Notes under the pieces: model-generated
The model's database searches: none
Told to the model about the DNA's origin: nothing
The model's input: only the letters and a program-made list of their open reading frames with translations
Made by a program: the position numbers and the translations under genes
Shown here: positions 7,883 to 18,820 of the stretch, piece by piece
Numbering within the stretch: position 1 is the first letter of the stretch
How the letters are laid out: each line of letters opens with the position of its first letter
From: Nitrospirillum viridazoti
GTDB lineage: Bacteria > Pseudomonadota > Alphaproteobacteria > Azospirillales > Azospirillaceae
Assembly: GCF_007827975.1 (NCBI RefSeq)
Contig: NZ_VITT01000008.1
Length of the DNA: 64,000 nucleotides
Reading direction: 5' to 3' (one strand)

Positions 7883-8554
7883 ATGACGGCGCCCCAGCCG
7901 TTGCGGATGCCGGAGCCGGCGCCGCGGGCCGAAGCGGTCGAGGTGCCGCCGCTCCGCGCCCGGCCGCGCCTGACTCCCAAGCGTGCGCTGGACATGGCGC
8001 TCAGCCTGGCGCTGTTGCTGGTCTGCCTGCCGCTGCTGGGCCTGATCGCCCTGCTGATCCGCCTGGACAGCCGGGGGCCCATCCTGTTCCGCCAGCAGCG
8101 CATCGGCCTGGCCGGTCAGCCCTTCCACATCGTGAAGTTCCGCACCATGCACGTGTTGGAGGATGGCGCCGACGTGGTGCAGGCCACCGAGGGCGACCCC
8201 CGCGTCACCCGGGTGGGCGGCGTCCTGCGGGTGACCAGCCTGGACGAGCTGCCGCAGCTGCTGAACGTGCTGTCGGGGGAGATGTCGCTGGTGGGGCCGC
8301 GGCCCCATGCCGCCGCCCATGACGACTATTACCGCGCCTGCATTCCCAATTATCTCTACCGCCAGAACGTGCGGCCCGGCATCACCGGCTGGGCCCAGGT
8401 GAACGGCGCGCGCGGGGCGACGCCCCAGGTGGCGGACATGCAGGCGCGGGTGGACCTGGACGCCTGGTACGTCGACAACGCGAGCCTGGCCCTGGACCTC
8501 AAGATCCTGGCGCGCACGCCCCTGGTGGTCCTGAGCCGGCGCAAGGCGTGCTGA
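7883..8554 (+). CDS. ExoY/WcaJ-type undecaprenyl-phosphate sugar transferase
   Basis: A 223-residue bacterial sugar transferase (polyprenol phosphate hexose-1-phosphate transferase, ExoY-length form lacking the multi-TM N terminus). It should start repeat-unit assembly by moving a sugar-1-phosphate from a nucleotide sugar to undecaprenyl phosphate at the inner membrane. Seen: one hydrophobic segment (about 35-55), then FHIVKFRTMH, TSLDELPQLLNVLSGEMSLVG followed by PRPH, and the C-terminal PGITGWAQVNG. A GTG at 7877 overlapping the TetR stop is an alternative start. It is followed by a triplet repeat and the ECF promoter region. Confidence 0.9.
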   Translation: MTAPQPLRMPEPAPRAEAVEVPPLRARPRLTPKRALDMALSLALLLVCLPLLGLIALLIRLDSRGPILFRQQRIGLAGQPFHIVKFRTMHVLEDGADVVQATEGDPRVTRVGGVLRVTSLDELPQLLNVLSGEMSLVGPRPHAAAHDDYYRACIPNYLYRQNVRPGITGWAQVNGARGATPQVADMQARVDLDAWYVDNASLALDLKILARTPLVVLSRRKAC

Positions 8555-8560
8555 CGAAGC

Positions 8561-8602
8561 CCGGCACTATTTCGCCGGCACTATTTCGCCGACACTATTT
8601 CG
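8561..8602. repeat. three 14-bp tandem repeats before promoter 2
   Basis: CCGGCACTATTTCG twice (8561-8574, 8575-8588) and CCGACACTATTTCG once (8589-8602), head to tail, 20 bp before the GGGAATAAA box at 8623. The CACTAT-TTTC core reappears once each upstream of promoter copies 4, 5 and 7, and in reverse orientation before copy 1. Confidence 0.8.
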
Positions 8603-8621
8603 AACGCATAGCGGTTGTCCC

Positions 8622-8660
8622 GGGGAATAAACACGGAAGGCCATCCGTCTTAGGGATGAG
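8622..8660 (+). promoter_or_regulatory. ECF-type promoter, copy 2 (sigma gene)
   Basis: GGGAATAAA at 8623-8631, a 14-bp spacer, CGTC at 8646-8649, followed by TTAGGGATGAG. It lies about 150 bp before the ECF sigma gene. ECF sigma factors commonly transcribe their own gene, so this copy suggests autoregulation and identifies a candidate sigma for the whole set. Confidence 0.72.
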
Positions 8661-8801
8661 AGGACCGTGATCCACCGGGGAATTGGCCCCTGGGATGCCG
8701 GTGAAGATGGACGTAAGCTGATGCGGCGTAGGCACGGGCGCGAGGATTTCCATTGGTTCGACATGTTCCGTGTCTGGCCCCGTGTCGGAGAGCCCTAGGC
8801 C

Positions 8802-9347
8802 GTGACCCAGCAATTCGCGAACGCCCTGGTCATGCAGCTGCCGGCGCTGAGGCGATACGCCTTGGCGCTGGTGGGCAATGCCGCGCTGGCGGATGATCTG
8901 GTCCAGGATTGTGTGGAACGCGCGCTGCGCCAATCAGCGCAATTGCGGGAGTTGCCCCGCATCTCCGGCTGGCTGCGGCGTATCTTGCGGAACCTTTACA
9001 CCGACGAGATCCGCCGCGGCAACAGCCGGGGGGAGGAGCAGGACATCACCGAGTTGGCCGACCATGTGGAACTGAGCGCGCCGCCCACCGACGTCGGGGC
9101 CGCGCGGGACTTCGTGAAGGCCGTCAGCCGGTTGACGCCGGAGCATCGGGAAATCCTGCTGCTGTCCAGTGTCGAGGAACTGAACTATCGCGAGATCGCG
9201 GAGGAGTTGGACATTCCGGTGGGTACCGTGATGTCGCGCCTGGCGCGGGCCCGTGAGCGGTTGCGTAGCGTGATGCAAGGCGAGGGCGCGGAAATCATCC
9301 CGCTGCCCCTGGGCCAACAGCACCCAGTATCGAAAGACCGAAAGTGA
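8802..9347 (+). CDS. ECF-subfamily RNA polymerase sigma factor
   Basis: A 181-residue group IV sigma factor. Region 2 appears as LADDLVQDCVERAL followed by ISGWLRRILRNLYTDEIRR (residues 25-70). Region 4 appears as LTPEHREILLLSSVEEL and YREIAEELDIPVGTVMSRLA (about 108-150), the -35-binding helix-turn-helix. Start codon GTG. The next gene, an anti-sigma factor, overlaps by GTGA, so the two are translationally coupled. It probably recognises the GGGAATA/CGTC promoters around the exopolysaccharide and cytochrome genes; that link is inference from the self-adjacent copy 2. Confidence 0.9.
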   Translation: MTQQFANALVMQLPALRRYALALVGNAALADDLVQDCVERALRQSAQLRELPRISGWLRRILRNLYTDEIRRGNSRGEEQDITELADHVELSAPPTDVGAARDFVKAVSRLTPEHREILLLSSVEELNYREIAEELDIPVGTVMSRLARARERLRSVMQGEGAEIIPLPLGQQHPVSKDRK

Positions 9348-10087
9348 GCGACCATACCCCCAACCATCCCTCCATCGCGGAGGTCGACCTGCACGCCTTC
9401 CTGGATGGCGAGCTGCCGGAAGACCGCGCCCGCGTTGTCGAGGCCGCCCTGCTGGCCGACCCTGCCCTGGCGGAGCGCCTGGCCGGGTACGAGGCCGACA
9501 AGGCCATGATGAAGCGGCTGTACAGCCCGCTGATCGACCGGCCGGTGCCGCAGCACCTGATCGACCTGGCGCAATCAGCCGCCAACGGGCCCGCCGCCCG
9601 GCCCTGGGCCGACTGGCGCCGCCTGGGCGCCGTGGCCGCCGTCGTGCTGCTGCTGGTGGGCGGGGGCGCCTACCTGGCGGGTCGCCCGGCGGGAGGGCCG
9701 GCCGGCGATGTCGTGCAGATGGCGCTGGCGGCACGCGATGTGCCGGCGGCTGTGCCCAGCGACCTCGCCCCCTACAACGCGGCGCTCAGCCGCGTCGTCG
9801 CCCTGAACATCAAGGTGCCGGACCTGACCCGCGCCGGCTATCGCCTGGCCGGCGTGAAGGTGGAGGGGCAGGCGGCCACCGTGGCCTACCGCGACGCCGA
9901 CGACCGGCTGTTCACCATCTACCTGCGCCATTCCGACGGCACGGTGCGCTTCGACCAATTCAAGCGCGACAAGCTGCGCGTCTGCATCTGGCAGGACGAC
10001 CAGTTGAGCATGGTCATGGCTGGGGAGATGTCGGCCGCCGTCATGCAGAAGCTGGCCAGCATGGCCTATGTCGGCCTGACGGCGTGA
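9344..10087 (+). CDS. transmembrane anti-sigma factor
   Basis: A 247-residue protein encoded immediately after the ECF sigma gene (GTGA overlap). The N-terminal cytosolic part (VDLHAFLDGELPEDRARVVEA in two stretches, residues 14-35) resembles anti-sigma domains of the RsiW/ChrR-like type. One transmembrane helix follows at about residues 92-112 (AVAAVVLLLVGGGAYLAG), then a periplasmic domain. The usual zinc-binding HxxxCxxC is absent: the His is there, the CxxC is not. Role: hold the sigma factor at the membrane until a periplasmic signal releases it. Confidence 0.82.
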   Translation: MSDHTPNHPSIAEVDLHAFLDGELPEDRARVVEAALLADPALAERLAGYEADKAMMKRLYSPLIDRPVPQHLIDLAQSAANGPAARPWADWRRLGAVAAVVLLLVGGGAYLAGRPAGGPAGDVVQMALAARDVPAAVPSDLAPYNAALSRVVALNIKVPDLTRAGYRLAGVKVEGQAATVAYRDADDRLFTIYLRHSDGTVRFDQFKRDKLRVCIWQDDQLSMVMAGEMSAAVMQKLASMAYVGLTA

Positions 10088-10098
10088 GGCTTAGCGGC

Positions 10099-10127
10099 AG
10101 CGGTATGAGGCATAGGCTCATGCCGCT
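10099..10127. terminator. hairpin after sigma/anti-sigma operon
   Basis: An 11-bp stem, AGCGGTATGAG (10099-10109) pairing with CTCATGCCGCT (10117-10127) with one G-T wobble, 7-base loop, 12 bases after the anti-sigma stop codon. No T-run follows, so it is a hairpin of uncertain terminator strength. Confidence 0.45.
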
Positions 10128-10230
10128 GTAGGACGCGACTGCGTTCGCCGCAGGTTTCCGGGGAACGAAGTGGACTGGAAACCGAGGATAAGCCAAGGCG
10201 GACGGATGTCCGCCGCCCGGCGTTTGAGGG

Positions 10231-10258
10231 GGCTGATGATCGGCAACGATCATCAGCC
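10231..10258. terminator. perfect 12-bp hairpin after DUF1329 gene
   Basis: GGCTGATGATCG (10231-10242), loop GCAA, CGATCATCAGCC (10247-10258). It begins one base after the stop of the leftward DUF1329 gene and faces the end of the rightward sigma operon, so it may serve as a two-way terminator. It lacks a T-run on either strand. Confidence 0.55.
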
Positions 10259-10259
10259 A

Positions 10260-11657
10260 CTAACGAACAGACCTGGCCGACAGGCTGTCGGGGCTGAACA
10301 AGGTGGCGGGGTGCGGCGCGGTGACCATGTAGGGCGTCGCCTCGCCATTGAAGGCGAAGGTGTAGGCGTAGCCGCCCAGTTCGAAGTCGTGGATGAACTG
10401 GCTGCCGATCACCACCGCCGGCACGTCCGGCATGAGGTACATGGTGGCCTGCCCGAACTTCCACAGCTTGCCTTGCTCGTCCCAGGAATCCCCGTAAACC
10501 GCCATCCAGGTGTCTTCGTCGAGGTAGAGCCGCCGATGCGGGACAACGTCATGCGCGCCAGCGGCCAGGGTGCCGTCCACCACCCAGACGCGGTGCTGCT
10601 CATAGCGCAGCGCGTCGGGATCGGGATGGGTGCGGCCCAGCACCTCACCCACCGGCTTGGCGTACAGGCGGTTGTTGTTGTAAGGCACGAACATCTCGGC
10701 CTTGCCCACCAGCTTGAAGTCATAGTGGTCCAGGCCGCCGAAGAAGATGTAGTACTCGTCCTCGCTCATGTAACCGGCGGCGTCGGTGTCCGGCACGTCG
10801 TAGGAGATGGCCGGCGCCTTGCGCACGCGGTGCTCCCCCGGCAGCAGGCGCCAGGCGGCGAAGTCATGCCGCTTGATGTTGATGGGCTGCCAGTTGAGGT
10901 AGCCTTCGCCCACGCGCGAGGCCGGGGCCACGGCCAGGTGCAGCGTCTTGAAGTAGTAGCCGCCGTAACTGTCGGGCGTGGCGTCGCGGTAGTAATAGGG
11001 GAAGTCGGCGATCTCTCTATAACCGCTGGTCTTTTCCACCACCCCGTCCGCCGGCACGACATAGGTGCTGACCGTCACCTCGCGCGCGGGGCCCCAATAG
11101 GCCAGCAGGTGGTTCCACATGGCCTGGAACCCGTCCTTCGGGATGGGGAAGGGGATGCCGCCCACGGCCCCCTCCACCCCATAGGCGATGCCTTCCGGCG
11201 CCGGCCGGGCGCGTGTGGCGTTCAGCCGGATGTTCTCATAGACCCAGTCGGGTGCCGCGGCCGTGCGGTGGCTGGGGTAGATGTCCATACGATAGTCGGC
11301 GTCGCGCTCGAACAGGCGCTTGGCCCCCTCCGGCAGCCGGTCGGCATAATCGCGGAAGTTCTTGGCGGTGATGGAGAACAGCGGCTTTTCCGCCGCGAAC
11401 GGGTCGGGGCGCGGCCCGGCAGGCACAGCGCCCGGCGTGCTCAACCCGCCAGTCCAGGCCGGAATGCTGCCGTCCGCGTTGCCCGCCCGCTCCGCCCCAA
11501 CCGGGGTCAGCCGCGACTTCAGCTGTGCGGCCTCCTGCTCGGTCACCTGGGCGCGGGTGCTGGTGGGCTGGCAGGCCAGCGCCAGCGTGGCCAGCAGCAC
11601 GGCGGCCAGCGATATGGGGGCCAGCGATATGGGGGACGGGACGGCAGTGGATCGCAT
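10260..11657 (-). CDS. DUF1329 family secreted protein
   Basis: A 465-residue protein with a signal peptide (LAAVLLATLALAC at about residues 16-28, then AQ). It has the DUF1329 family signature (ERAGNADGSIPAW near the N terminus, PFPIPKDGFQAMWNHL mid-protein, EDTWMAVYGDSWDEQGKLW near the C terminus). DUF1329 proteins are predicted LolB-like periplasmic or outer-membrane lipoproteins, often encoded with DUF1302 outer-membrane proteins; their exact substrate is not established. The ATG at 11657 is chosen because the upstream extension reads as antisense. Here the pair is divergent, with DUF1302 on the other strand. Confidence 0.85.
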   Translation of the reverse strand: MRSTAVPSPISLAPISLAAVLLATLALACQPTSTRAQVTEQEAAQLKSRLTPVGAERAGNADGSIPAWTGGLSTPGAVPAGPRPDPFAAEKPLFSITAKNFRDYADRLPEGAKRLFERDADYRMDIYPSHRTAAAPDWVYENIRLNATRARPAPEGIAYGVEGAVGGIPFPIPKDGFQAMWNHLLAYWGPAREVTVSTYVVPADGVVEKTSGYREIADFPYYYRDATPDSYGGYYFKTLHLAVAPASRVGEGYLNWQPINIKRHDFAAWRLLPGEHRVRKAPAISYDVPDTDAAGYMSEDEYYIFFGGLDHYDFKLVGKAEMFVPYNNNRLYAKPVGEVLGRTHPDPDALRYEQHRVWVVDGTLAAGAHDVVPHRRLYLDEDTWMAVYGDSWDEQGKLWKFGQATMYLMPDVPAVVIGSQFIHDFELGGYAYTFAFNGEATPYMVTAPHPATLFSPDSLSARSVR

Positions 11658-11827
11658 GGGCTCGCGTACGGCGCCTGGTTGTGTAGAGGGCTGCGCGCCG
11701 GCGTGCCCGGATTTCCCGTGTTTCGGCCGGCGCCGGCGATGGGTGCCGGGGATCATGGCGTGCGGCCCTTGGCGACACAAGCGGCATGTGGCGCTGGCGC
11801 ATCCTCTCGCGGGGTGTGGTAGTGTCG

Positions 11828-13411
11828 ATGCGGCAAGCCTTTGATGGATTGAGCCAAAGCGCAATGGCATCCCGCGTTCTCGGCCTATTGGTCTTCCCCG
11901 TCCTGTGTCTGGCCGCCCCTGTCCGCGCGGCGGACCTCTATTCCGGCGACGGGCTGGATCTGCGCTGGGACAACACGCTGCGCTATACGGTGGCGGATCG
12001 CATCGGCCCCCGCATGGGGGCCTTGCTGACCAACACCAACTGGGATGACGGCGACCGCAATTTCGGCCCCGGCGTCGTTTCCAACCGGCTGGATTTGCTG
12101 TCGGCCCTGGACCTGGGCTGGGGCGAGTGGGGTGTGCACGCCAGTGCCGCCGCCTGGTACGACACCGCCTATCAGGGCCGGACGGATGACGCGGATCCGC
12201 AGGCCATCAACGCCTCCACCGCCACGCCCGGCCACTTCGCCCCGGCGGTGCGCGACCTGCAGGGCCAGCACGCCGAAATGCGAGAGGCCTTCGCCCATGG
12301 CGCCTTCACCCTGGCCGGCATGCCGGTGTCGGTGCGCGTGGGCCGGCAGGCCCTGGTGTGGGGGGAAAGCCTGTTCTTCGACACCAATTCCATCGCCGCC
12401 GCCATGGCGCCGGCGGACTACAGCCGGGCCGTGGGCGGGCCCAGCGCCTATACCAGTGACATCTACCGGCCGGTGGGGCAGGCGGCGGTGACGGTCCAGC
12501 CCTGGCCCGAGGTGGCCCTGTCCTTCTATGACCAGTTCGAATGGCGGCCGACGCGCCAAGCCGGCAGCGGCAGCTATTTCAGTTACCTGGACTATCTGGG
12601 CGCCGGCGCCGACCGGCTCTATGTCGGGCCCGGCCGCTACCTGGCCCGCCAAGCCGACCGCACGCCCGGTGCCGATGGCCAATTCGGTGTCTCGCTGCAC
12701 GCCACCGTGGACGGGGTGGATTACGGTCTGTACGCCCTGCGCTACAATGCAATGGACCCGCAGTATGTCGTTGGTCCCGACGGCGACGCCTCGGCTCCTG
12801 GCGCGGCCGGCTATTACCGCCTGGTCTATCCCGGCAGCGTCCACCTCTATGGCGCCAGTTTCAGCGCATCCCTGGGCGACAACACCGTGACGGGTGAGGT
12901 CTCCGCCCGCCATAATATGCCGCTGGTGCTGCCACCGCCCTTCGTGAACGGGCCGGTGACGGACCGCTATGCCGCGTACGTCCGGGGTGACATGGTGCAC
13001 GGCCAACTGTCGCTGACCACGGCCCTGGGCCGGTCCAGCCTGTGGGACAGCGCCGACGTGAATGCCGAGGCGGCGGTGGACGACGTGGTGGGCGTCGTGC
13101 GCGATGATGACGGCAACCAGTGGCACCAGGTCGCCACCAAGGCCCGCGTGCTGTTCGAACCGCACTACTTCCAGGTCCTGCCCAACCTGGACCTGACGGT
13201 GCCGTTGGGCCTGGGCTACAACATCACCGGCCACAGCCTTAGCTACTACGCCCAGAACGCCGGTGCCGGCGACCTGACGGTGGGGGTGACGGCAACCTAC
13301 CGCAGCGTGTGGAAGGCCAACCTGACCCTGACCCATTATATCGGCGCCCCCAGCCAGCAGTTGCTGGCCGATCGCGATTTCGTGGCCCTGGGTCTGGAAC
13401 GGACATTCTAG
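11828..13411 (+). CDS. DUF1302 family outer-membrane protein
   Basis: A 527-residue protein with a signal peptide ending in VRAA and a barrel-like sequence ending in Phe (LGLERTF), as expected for Bam-assembled proteins. Family marks include LDLRWDNTLRYTVADR after the signal peptide, VRVGRQALVWGESLFF near the middle, and repeated aromatic-rich amphipathic strands. DUF1302 proteins are thought to work with DUF1329 partners in moving hydrophobic compounds at the outer membrane. ATG 11864, directly before ASRVLGLLVFP, is an equally plausible start and would give a more normal signal peptide. Confidence 0.85.
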   Translation: MRQAFDGLSQSAMASRVLGLLVFPVLCLAAPVRAADLYSGDGLDLRWDNTLRYTVADRIGPRMGALLTNTNWDDGDRNFGPGVVSNRLDLLSALDLGWGEWGVHASAAAWYDTAYQGRTDDADPQAINASTATPGHFAPAVRDLQGQHAEMREAFAHGAFTLAGMPVSVRVGRQALVWGESLFFDTNSIAAAMAPADYSRAVGGPSAYTSDIYRPVGQAAVTVQPWPEVALSFYDQFEWRPTRQAGSGSYFSYLDYLGAGADRLYVGPGRYLARQADRTPGADGQFGVSLHATVDGVDYGLYALRYNAMDPQYVVGPDGDASAPGAAGYYRLVYPGSVHLYGASFSASLGDNTVTGEVSARHNMPLVLPPPFVNGPVTDRYAAYVRGDMVHGQLSLTTALGRSSLWDSADVNAEAAVDDVVGVVRDDDGNQWHQVATKARVLFEPHYFQVLPNLDLTVPLGLGYNITGHSLSYYAQNAGAGDLTVGVTATYRSVWKANLTLTHYIGAPSQQLLADRDFVALGLERTF

Positions 13412-15447
13412 CTCATGCCGCGCAGGCGCGCAGGCGTCAGGATGTCGGCCGCGCCGCCGTGCAGCAGGCGGGCCACCTTGGCCACCACCTCATCCGCCGC
13501 CTGGGCCTGCATGTCGGCGCTGCCGCCGGCGATGTGGGGCGTCAGGAAGACATTGGCCAGCCGCCGCAAGGGGTGGCGGGGCGGCAGCGGCTCTTCCTCA
13601 AAGGTGTCCAGGCAGGCGAAGACGTCGCCCCGGCGCAGGCGGTCCAGCAGGGCCGTGGGCTCGATCAGCCCGCCGCGGGCCACGTTGATCAAGACGGCAC
13701 CGGGGCGCAGGCGGGCCAGTTCGGCCGCGTCCAGGGTATGCCGGGTGGCGGCCGTCAGGCCCCGGTGCAGGCTGACGATATCGGCCGCCAGCACCTGGTC
13801 CAAGGCGGCGGGGCTGGCGCCGGCCTGACGGATGTCGGCCTCGGCGGCGTTCTCGGACCACACCAGCACCCGGGCATCGCAGGCGACTAGCCGCCGGGTG
13901 AAAGCATGGGCGTTGGCGCCCCAGCCGACCAGGCCCACCGTGGCGCCGGCCAAGTCCCGTGTCTGAGGCGGACGGCCGCCCCCGCCGCCGTCCAGGTGCG
14001 CCTTCATCCGCTGCGCCAGGGGCAGCAGGCCCAGACGCCGCAGAGTGGGCTTCAGCCGCCGGGCGAGCTCACGCAGTCCCCGGGGCGGGGGCACTATACT
14101 CCACCCGCCCGCGCGCATCACGGCATCGCCCTGGAAGGCGCGGCGGCGGCCCAGGATGGCCAGGCCCAGCGCGAACTCCGCTACGCTCTCGGCGTGGGCG
14201 TCGCTGGCGTTGACCATGGCCACGCCCCGGGCCAGCAAGGCGTCGGCGCCGAAACGCGCCACCGACAGGCCGGCGACGCCCACCACCGCCAGATTGGGCA
14301 GGCGGTCCAGCAGGTCCGGCGCTAGGGGCGGGGTGCCCCGGCCCAGCAGGGCGGCCACCACGTCCTGCCGTGTGTCCGTCACATCGCCCGGGGTGGTCAG
14401 GCGATAGCCGGCCAGCAGGGGCGACAGGGCAGCCCCCCAATGTCCGTCCACCAGGATGGTGCGTTCCGCAGGCGCGGGTGCCGTGGTCGCGGGCGGCAAG
14501 AAGGGGGCGACGGCACCGATGTGTCCGCGCTCGATCAGGTCACACAGATGCAGGGATGGGACGAGGGCGGCCAGGCTGTGCGGTGGCTCCCGCCCCGTGC
14601 GGACGGCGTCCAGGAAAGCGTCGTGCTCCAGGGCGAAGCTGGTCATGCCGCCGAGGAAGGTGGTGGTCAGGGATTGGCCGTCCGTCTGCACGGTCAGCGC
14701 CGTCTCGGTGATCGCGCAGCTTTCGCCGGCGGCATGGAAGGCGTAGTCCTCGCGCCGGCATCCGGCGGCGTTGTCGCAAAGGAAGGCGGCCTGGGCACCG
14801 CCCGGCCAGCGCATCAGGGCGCTGAAGGTCTCCCCCGAGGCGTGGGCCGCCAGGTGGTCCGGCAGGCCCCCCATCATCCACAGCAGGGCATCCAGCGCAT
14901 GGATGCCGTTGGCACCCAGCCAACTGGTGGCGCCGAAGCCCGGCGGCTGGCCTGCCAAGGGCTTGTGGAACACCGTTTCCGCCTGGCGCCACCCCGCCAG
15001 GCCGGCGCGCGCCCGGGCGGCGCGCAGCGAGGGGTAGAAGCGGCGATTGTGCCCACCCACCGCCACCAGTCCCCGGGCGCGGGCCAGGTCGGCCATGGCC
15101 TGGGCCTGGGCGGCGCCGGGCGCCACCGGCTTTTCCACAAACAGATGTTTGCCCTGGCTCAAGGCCCTCATTCCGTATTCGTAATGAATCTGGGCGCTGG
15201 CGTAGATGTGGACGGCGTCGATGTCGTCGCGGGCCAGGGCTGCACCGGCATCCCCGGTGCTGGCGCCAAAGCCGAAGGTGGCCGCCGCTGCATCCGCCCG
15301 CCCCCTGTCCAGGTCGCAGACCAGGGCGAGATCCACCAGCCCCCGGTCGCGCAGGGCGGCCAGCACGGGCAGGTGCACATGGGTCGCCATCGGGCCGGCG
15401 CCGATGACCAGGACCCTCAGGGGCGGGATGGGGATCGCGGAAGACAT
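13408..15447 (-). CDS. fusion: Gfo/Idh/MocA oxidoreductase + 2-hydroxyacid dehydrogenase
   Basis: A 679-residue two-domain protein. The first half is a Gfo/Idh/MocA sugar oxidoreductase: Rossmann VLVIGAGPMATHVH at the N terminus and the catalytic-lysine motif VEKPVAPG near residue 105. The second half (from about 340) is a D-isomer-specific 2-hydroxyacid dehydrogenase: nucleotide-binding VGLVGWGANAHAF and catalytic Arg, Glu and His in NVARGGLIE, DTFEEEPL and TPHIAGG. Both halves look active, so it may do two linked redox steps on a sugar destined for the exopolysaccharide. ATG 15447 is very close to promoter copy 4; ATG 15516 is the other option but would put the promoter inside the gene. It shares four bases with the convergent DUF1302 gene. 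Confidence 0.85.
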   Translation of the reverse strand: MSSAIPIPPLRVLVIGAGPMATHVHLPVLAALRDRGLVDLALVCDLDRGRADAAAATFGFGASTGDAGAALARDDIDAVHIYASAQIHYEYGMRALSQGKHLFVEKPVAPGAAQAQAMADLARARGLVAVGGHNRRFYPSLRAARARAGLAGWRQAETVFHKPLAGQPPGFGATSWLGANGIHALDALLWMMGGLPDHLAAHASGETFSALMRWPGGAQAAFLCDNAAGCRREDYAFHAAGESCAITETALTVQTDGQSLTTTFLGGMTSFALEHDAFLDAVRTGREPPHSLAALVPSLHLCDLIERGHIGAVAPFLPPATTAPAPAERTILVDGHWGAALSPLLAGYRLTTPGDVTDTRQDVVAALLGRGTPPLAPDLLDRLPNLAVVGVAGLSVARFGADALLARGVAMVNASDAHAESVAEFALGLAILGRRRAFQGDAVMRAGGWSIVPPPRGLRELARRLKPTLRRLGLLPLAQRMKAHLDGGGGGRPPQTRDLAGATVGLVGWGANAHAFTRRLVACDARVLVWSENAAEADIRQAGASPAALDQVLAADIVSLHRGLTAATRHTLDAAELARLRPGAVLINVARGGLIEPTALLDRLRRGDVFACLDTFEEEPLPPRHPLRRLANVFLTPHIAGGSADMQAQAADEVVAKVARLLHGGAADILTPARLRGMS

Positions 15448-15457
15448 CACCCCTGAA

Positions 15458-15485
15458 GACGGATGGCGGGGCCCGCTTATTCCCC
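15458..15485 (-). promoter_or_regulatory. ECF-type promoter, copy 4
   Basis: Leftward: GGGAATAAG (15484-15476), 14-bp spacer, CGTC (15461-15458), then TTCAGGGGTGATG. An ACTATATATTTCACCGG element lies upstream of the box. It points to the oxidoreductase fusion gene. Predicted transcription would begin almost at its ATG, implying a very short or absent leader. Confidence 0.65.
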
Positions 15486-15566
15486 ACCCGGTGAAATATA
15501 TAGTTGCGGTGCCCAACCCGGATTTGTGCCAAGAAATCAGCGCGTAATCAGGGATTCCTCACCATC

Positions 15567-17332
<1,766 letters not shown>

Positions 17333-17360
<28 letters not shown>

Positions 17361-18814
17361 CTGGCGGCGATCGCCTCCAGCCGCCGCAGGCCGGCAGCCA
17401 GGTTCGGGATCTGGGCGGCGCGGCGCGATGCCTTGGGCAGGGCCGCCACCGTGGGGATCAGGGTATCCAGGTCCGTCACCACCCGGGCATGCCCCGCCTC
17501 CGCCAAGTGGCCAAAAGGGCCGGTGGCGTCGGCGCTGAGGAACAGGGCCGGCACACCGAAGTATACCGCCTCCGCCGCCACGCCGGAGGCCAATGACACC
17601 ACGGCGTCCATATGGCGCAGCAGCGCCGGCAGCGGCAGGGCCGAGGCGGGCTCCATGCGGATATTCGGGCCGCGCAGCGCCAGCAACCGAGCATGGCGCC
17701 GGTTGTCCGCGGGCCCGGCGGCCGGGTGGCGGCGGATCCACCAGCGCCATTCCGGCGGGCCCGCGGCGATGCGGTCGGCCACCGCATCCCAAATCGCGGA
17801 CGGACCGGTGGTTTGCAAGGCTACCAGGATATCGCGCTGGGCGTCGCCACCGGCGGCCTGGCGGAACCTCTCATCCCAAGCCCGGGTGCGCGGATCGGCG
17901 TCGTTGAGGAAAGGGCCCAGGCGGGGATGGCCCCCGGCCAGGGCCTGGTGCCAATGCCCATCCGCCCAGGTGCTGATGTGGGCGGCATCGGCCGGGTCCC
18001 AGGTCCAGAACAGCGCGGGCAGGGTGGTATAGCCTTGCGCTGGCACGCCCGCCCAGCCATAGGCCTTGTGCCGCCCGCCCTGGGGACAATGCTGCACATC
18101 CACCGACAGGATGCCGCGCCGCCGGCAGGCGAGCGCCAGGGCGGATCCCAAGCCGGCATACCAGGTGGTGGTGAAGGCCAGGCGCGGCCGGGCGATGTCC
18201 AGCACCAGGCCCAAGGCCTGGGCCCGGGCGCGCAGCCCCATGGCACGCCGCGCCAGGCGTTCCGGCCGCAAGGAGGGCGCCGGCACCCCCTGGCGGGCCA
18301 GGAAGTCCACCACCTCAGCATGCTGCGGCAGGTCCAGCGGCGCGCGGACCAGCGGAGCCAACGCGTGAGCGGCGCTTGCGATCAGGTCGACCGCCAGGGT
18401 GGGCCGGCGCCAGGGCGTGCGCCGGCCGGGTTGCAGGTGCAGGCAGCGCGCCCCGTCGCCCTCCAGCACCGCCATGAGGGGTTCCCCATAGCGATCCTCC
18501 CAGGCGCCGTCGATGCGCTCCACCGACACGCCGTCGCCCAGGAACAGGATGTCGGCCGGGTGGGGACGGAGGATGACGTTGTCCCGGCGCCCCAGCGTGG
18601 CCAGCGGCTGGGCCAGGGTGCGCAAGCCGCGCGCGACCTGGGATGGCCGGCCGGCCTCAGGGTCGGCGACATGCTGACGGTAGAGGTCCAGGTACAGGTC
18701 CATGCGCGCCAGCGGCCACAGATGGGCGTCGCCGCTGGTCCAGCGGCTGACGGCGAAGCGTGCCTCGATCTCCGCCACCAGGGCCAGGTACTGGGCATGG
18801 AAGGGCGTCGCCAT
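17333..18814 (-). CDS. putative GT-B-like polysaccharide biosynthesis protein
   Basis: A 493-residue protein I do not recognise as a named family. The N-terminal half includes NVILRPHPADILFLGDG and FTTTWYAGLGSALALACRRRG, reminiscent of surface-carbohydrate or polysialic-type synthases. The C-terminal part has WIRRHPAAGP and VVSLASGVAAEAVYFGVPAL, resembling the donor-binding lobe of GT-B glycosyltransferases and UDP-GlcNAc 2-epimerases. It is cytosolic by sequence. It lies 6 bp downstream of, and in line with, the nucleotidyltransferase-like gene, so the two likely form an operon within the exopolysaccharide locus. Confidence 0.6.
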
Positions 18815-18820
18815 GGCCGC

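Noticed and set aside
8674..8700. Extra copy of the promoter box (GGGGAATTGGCCCC)
   Set aside because: It shares GGGGAAT, but there is no CGTC at the required distance, and it is a local palindrome in the sigma gene leader.
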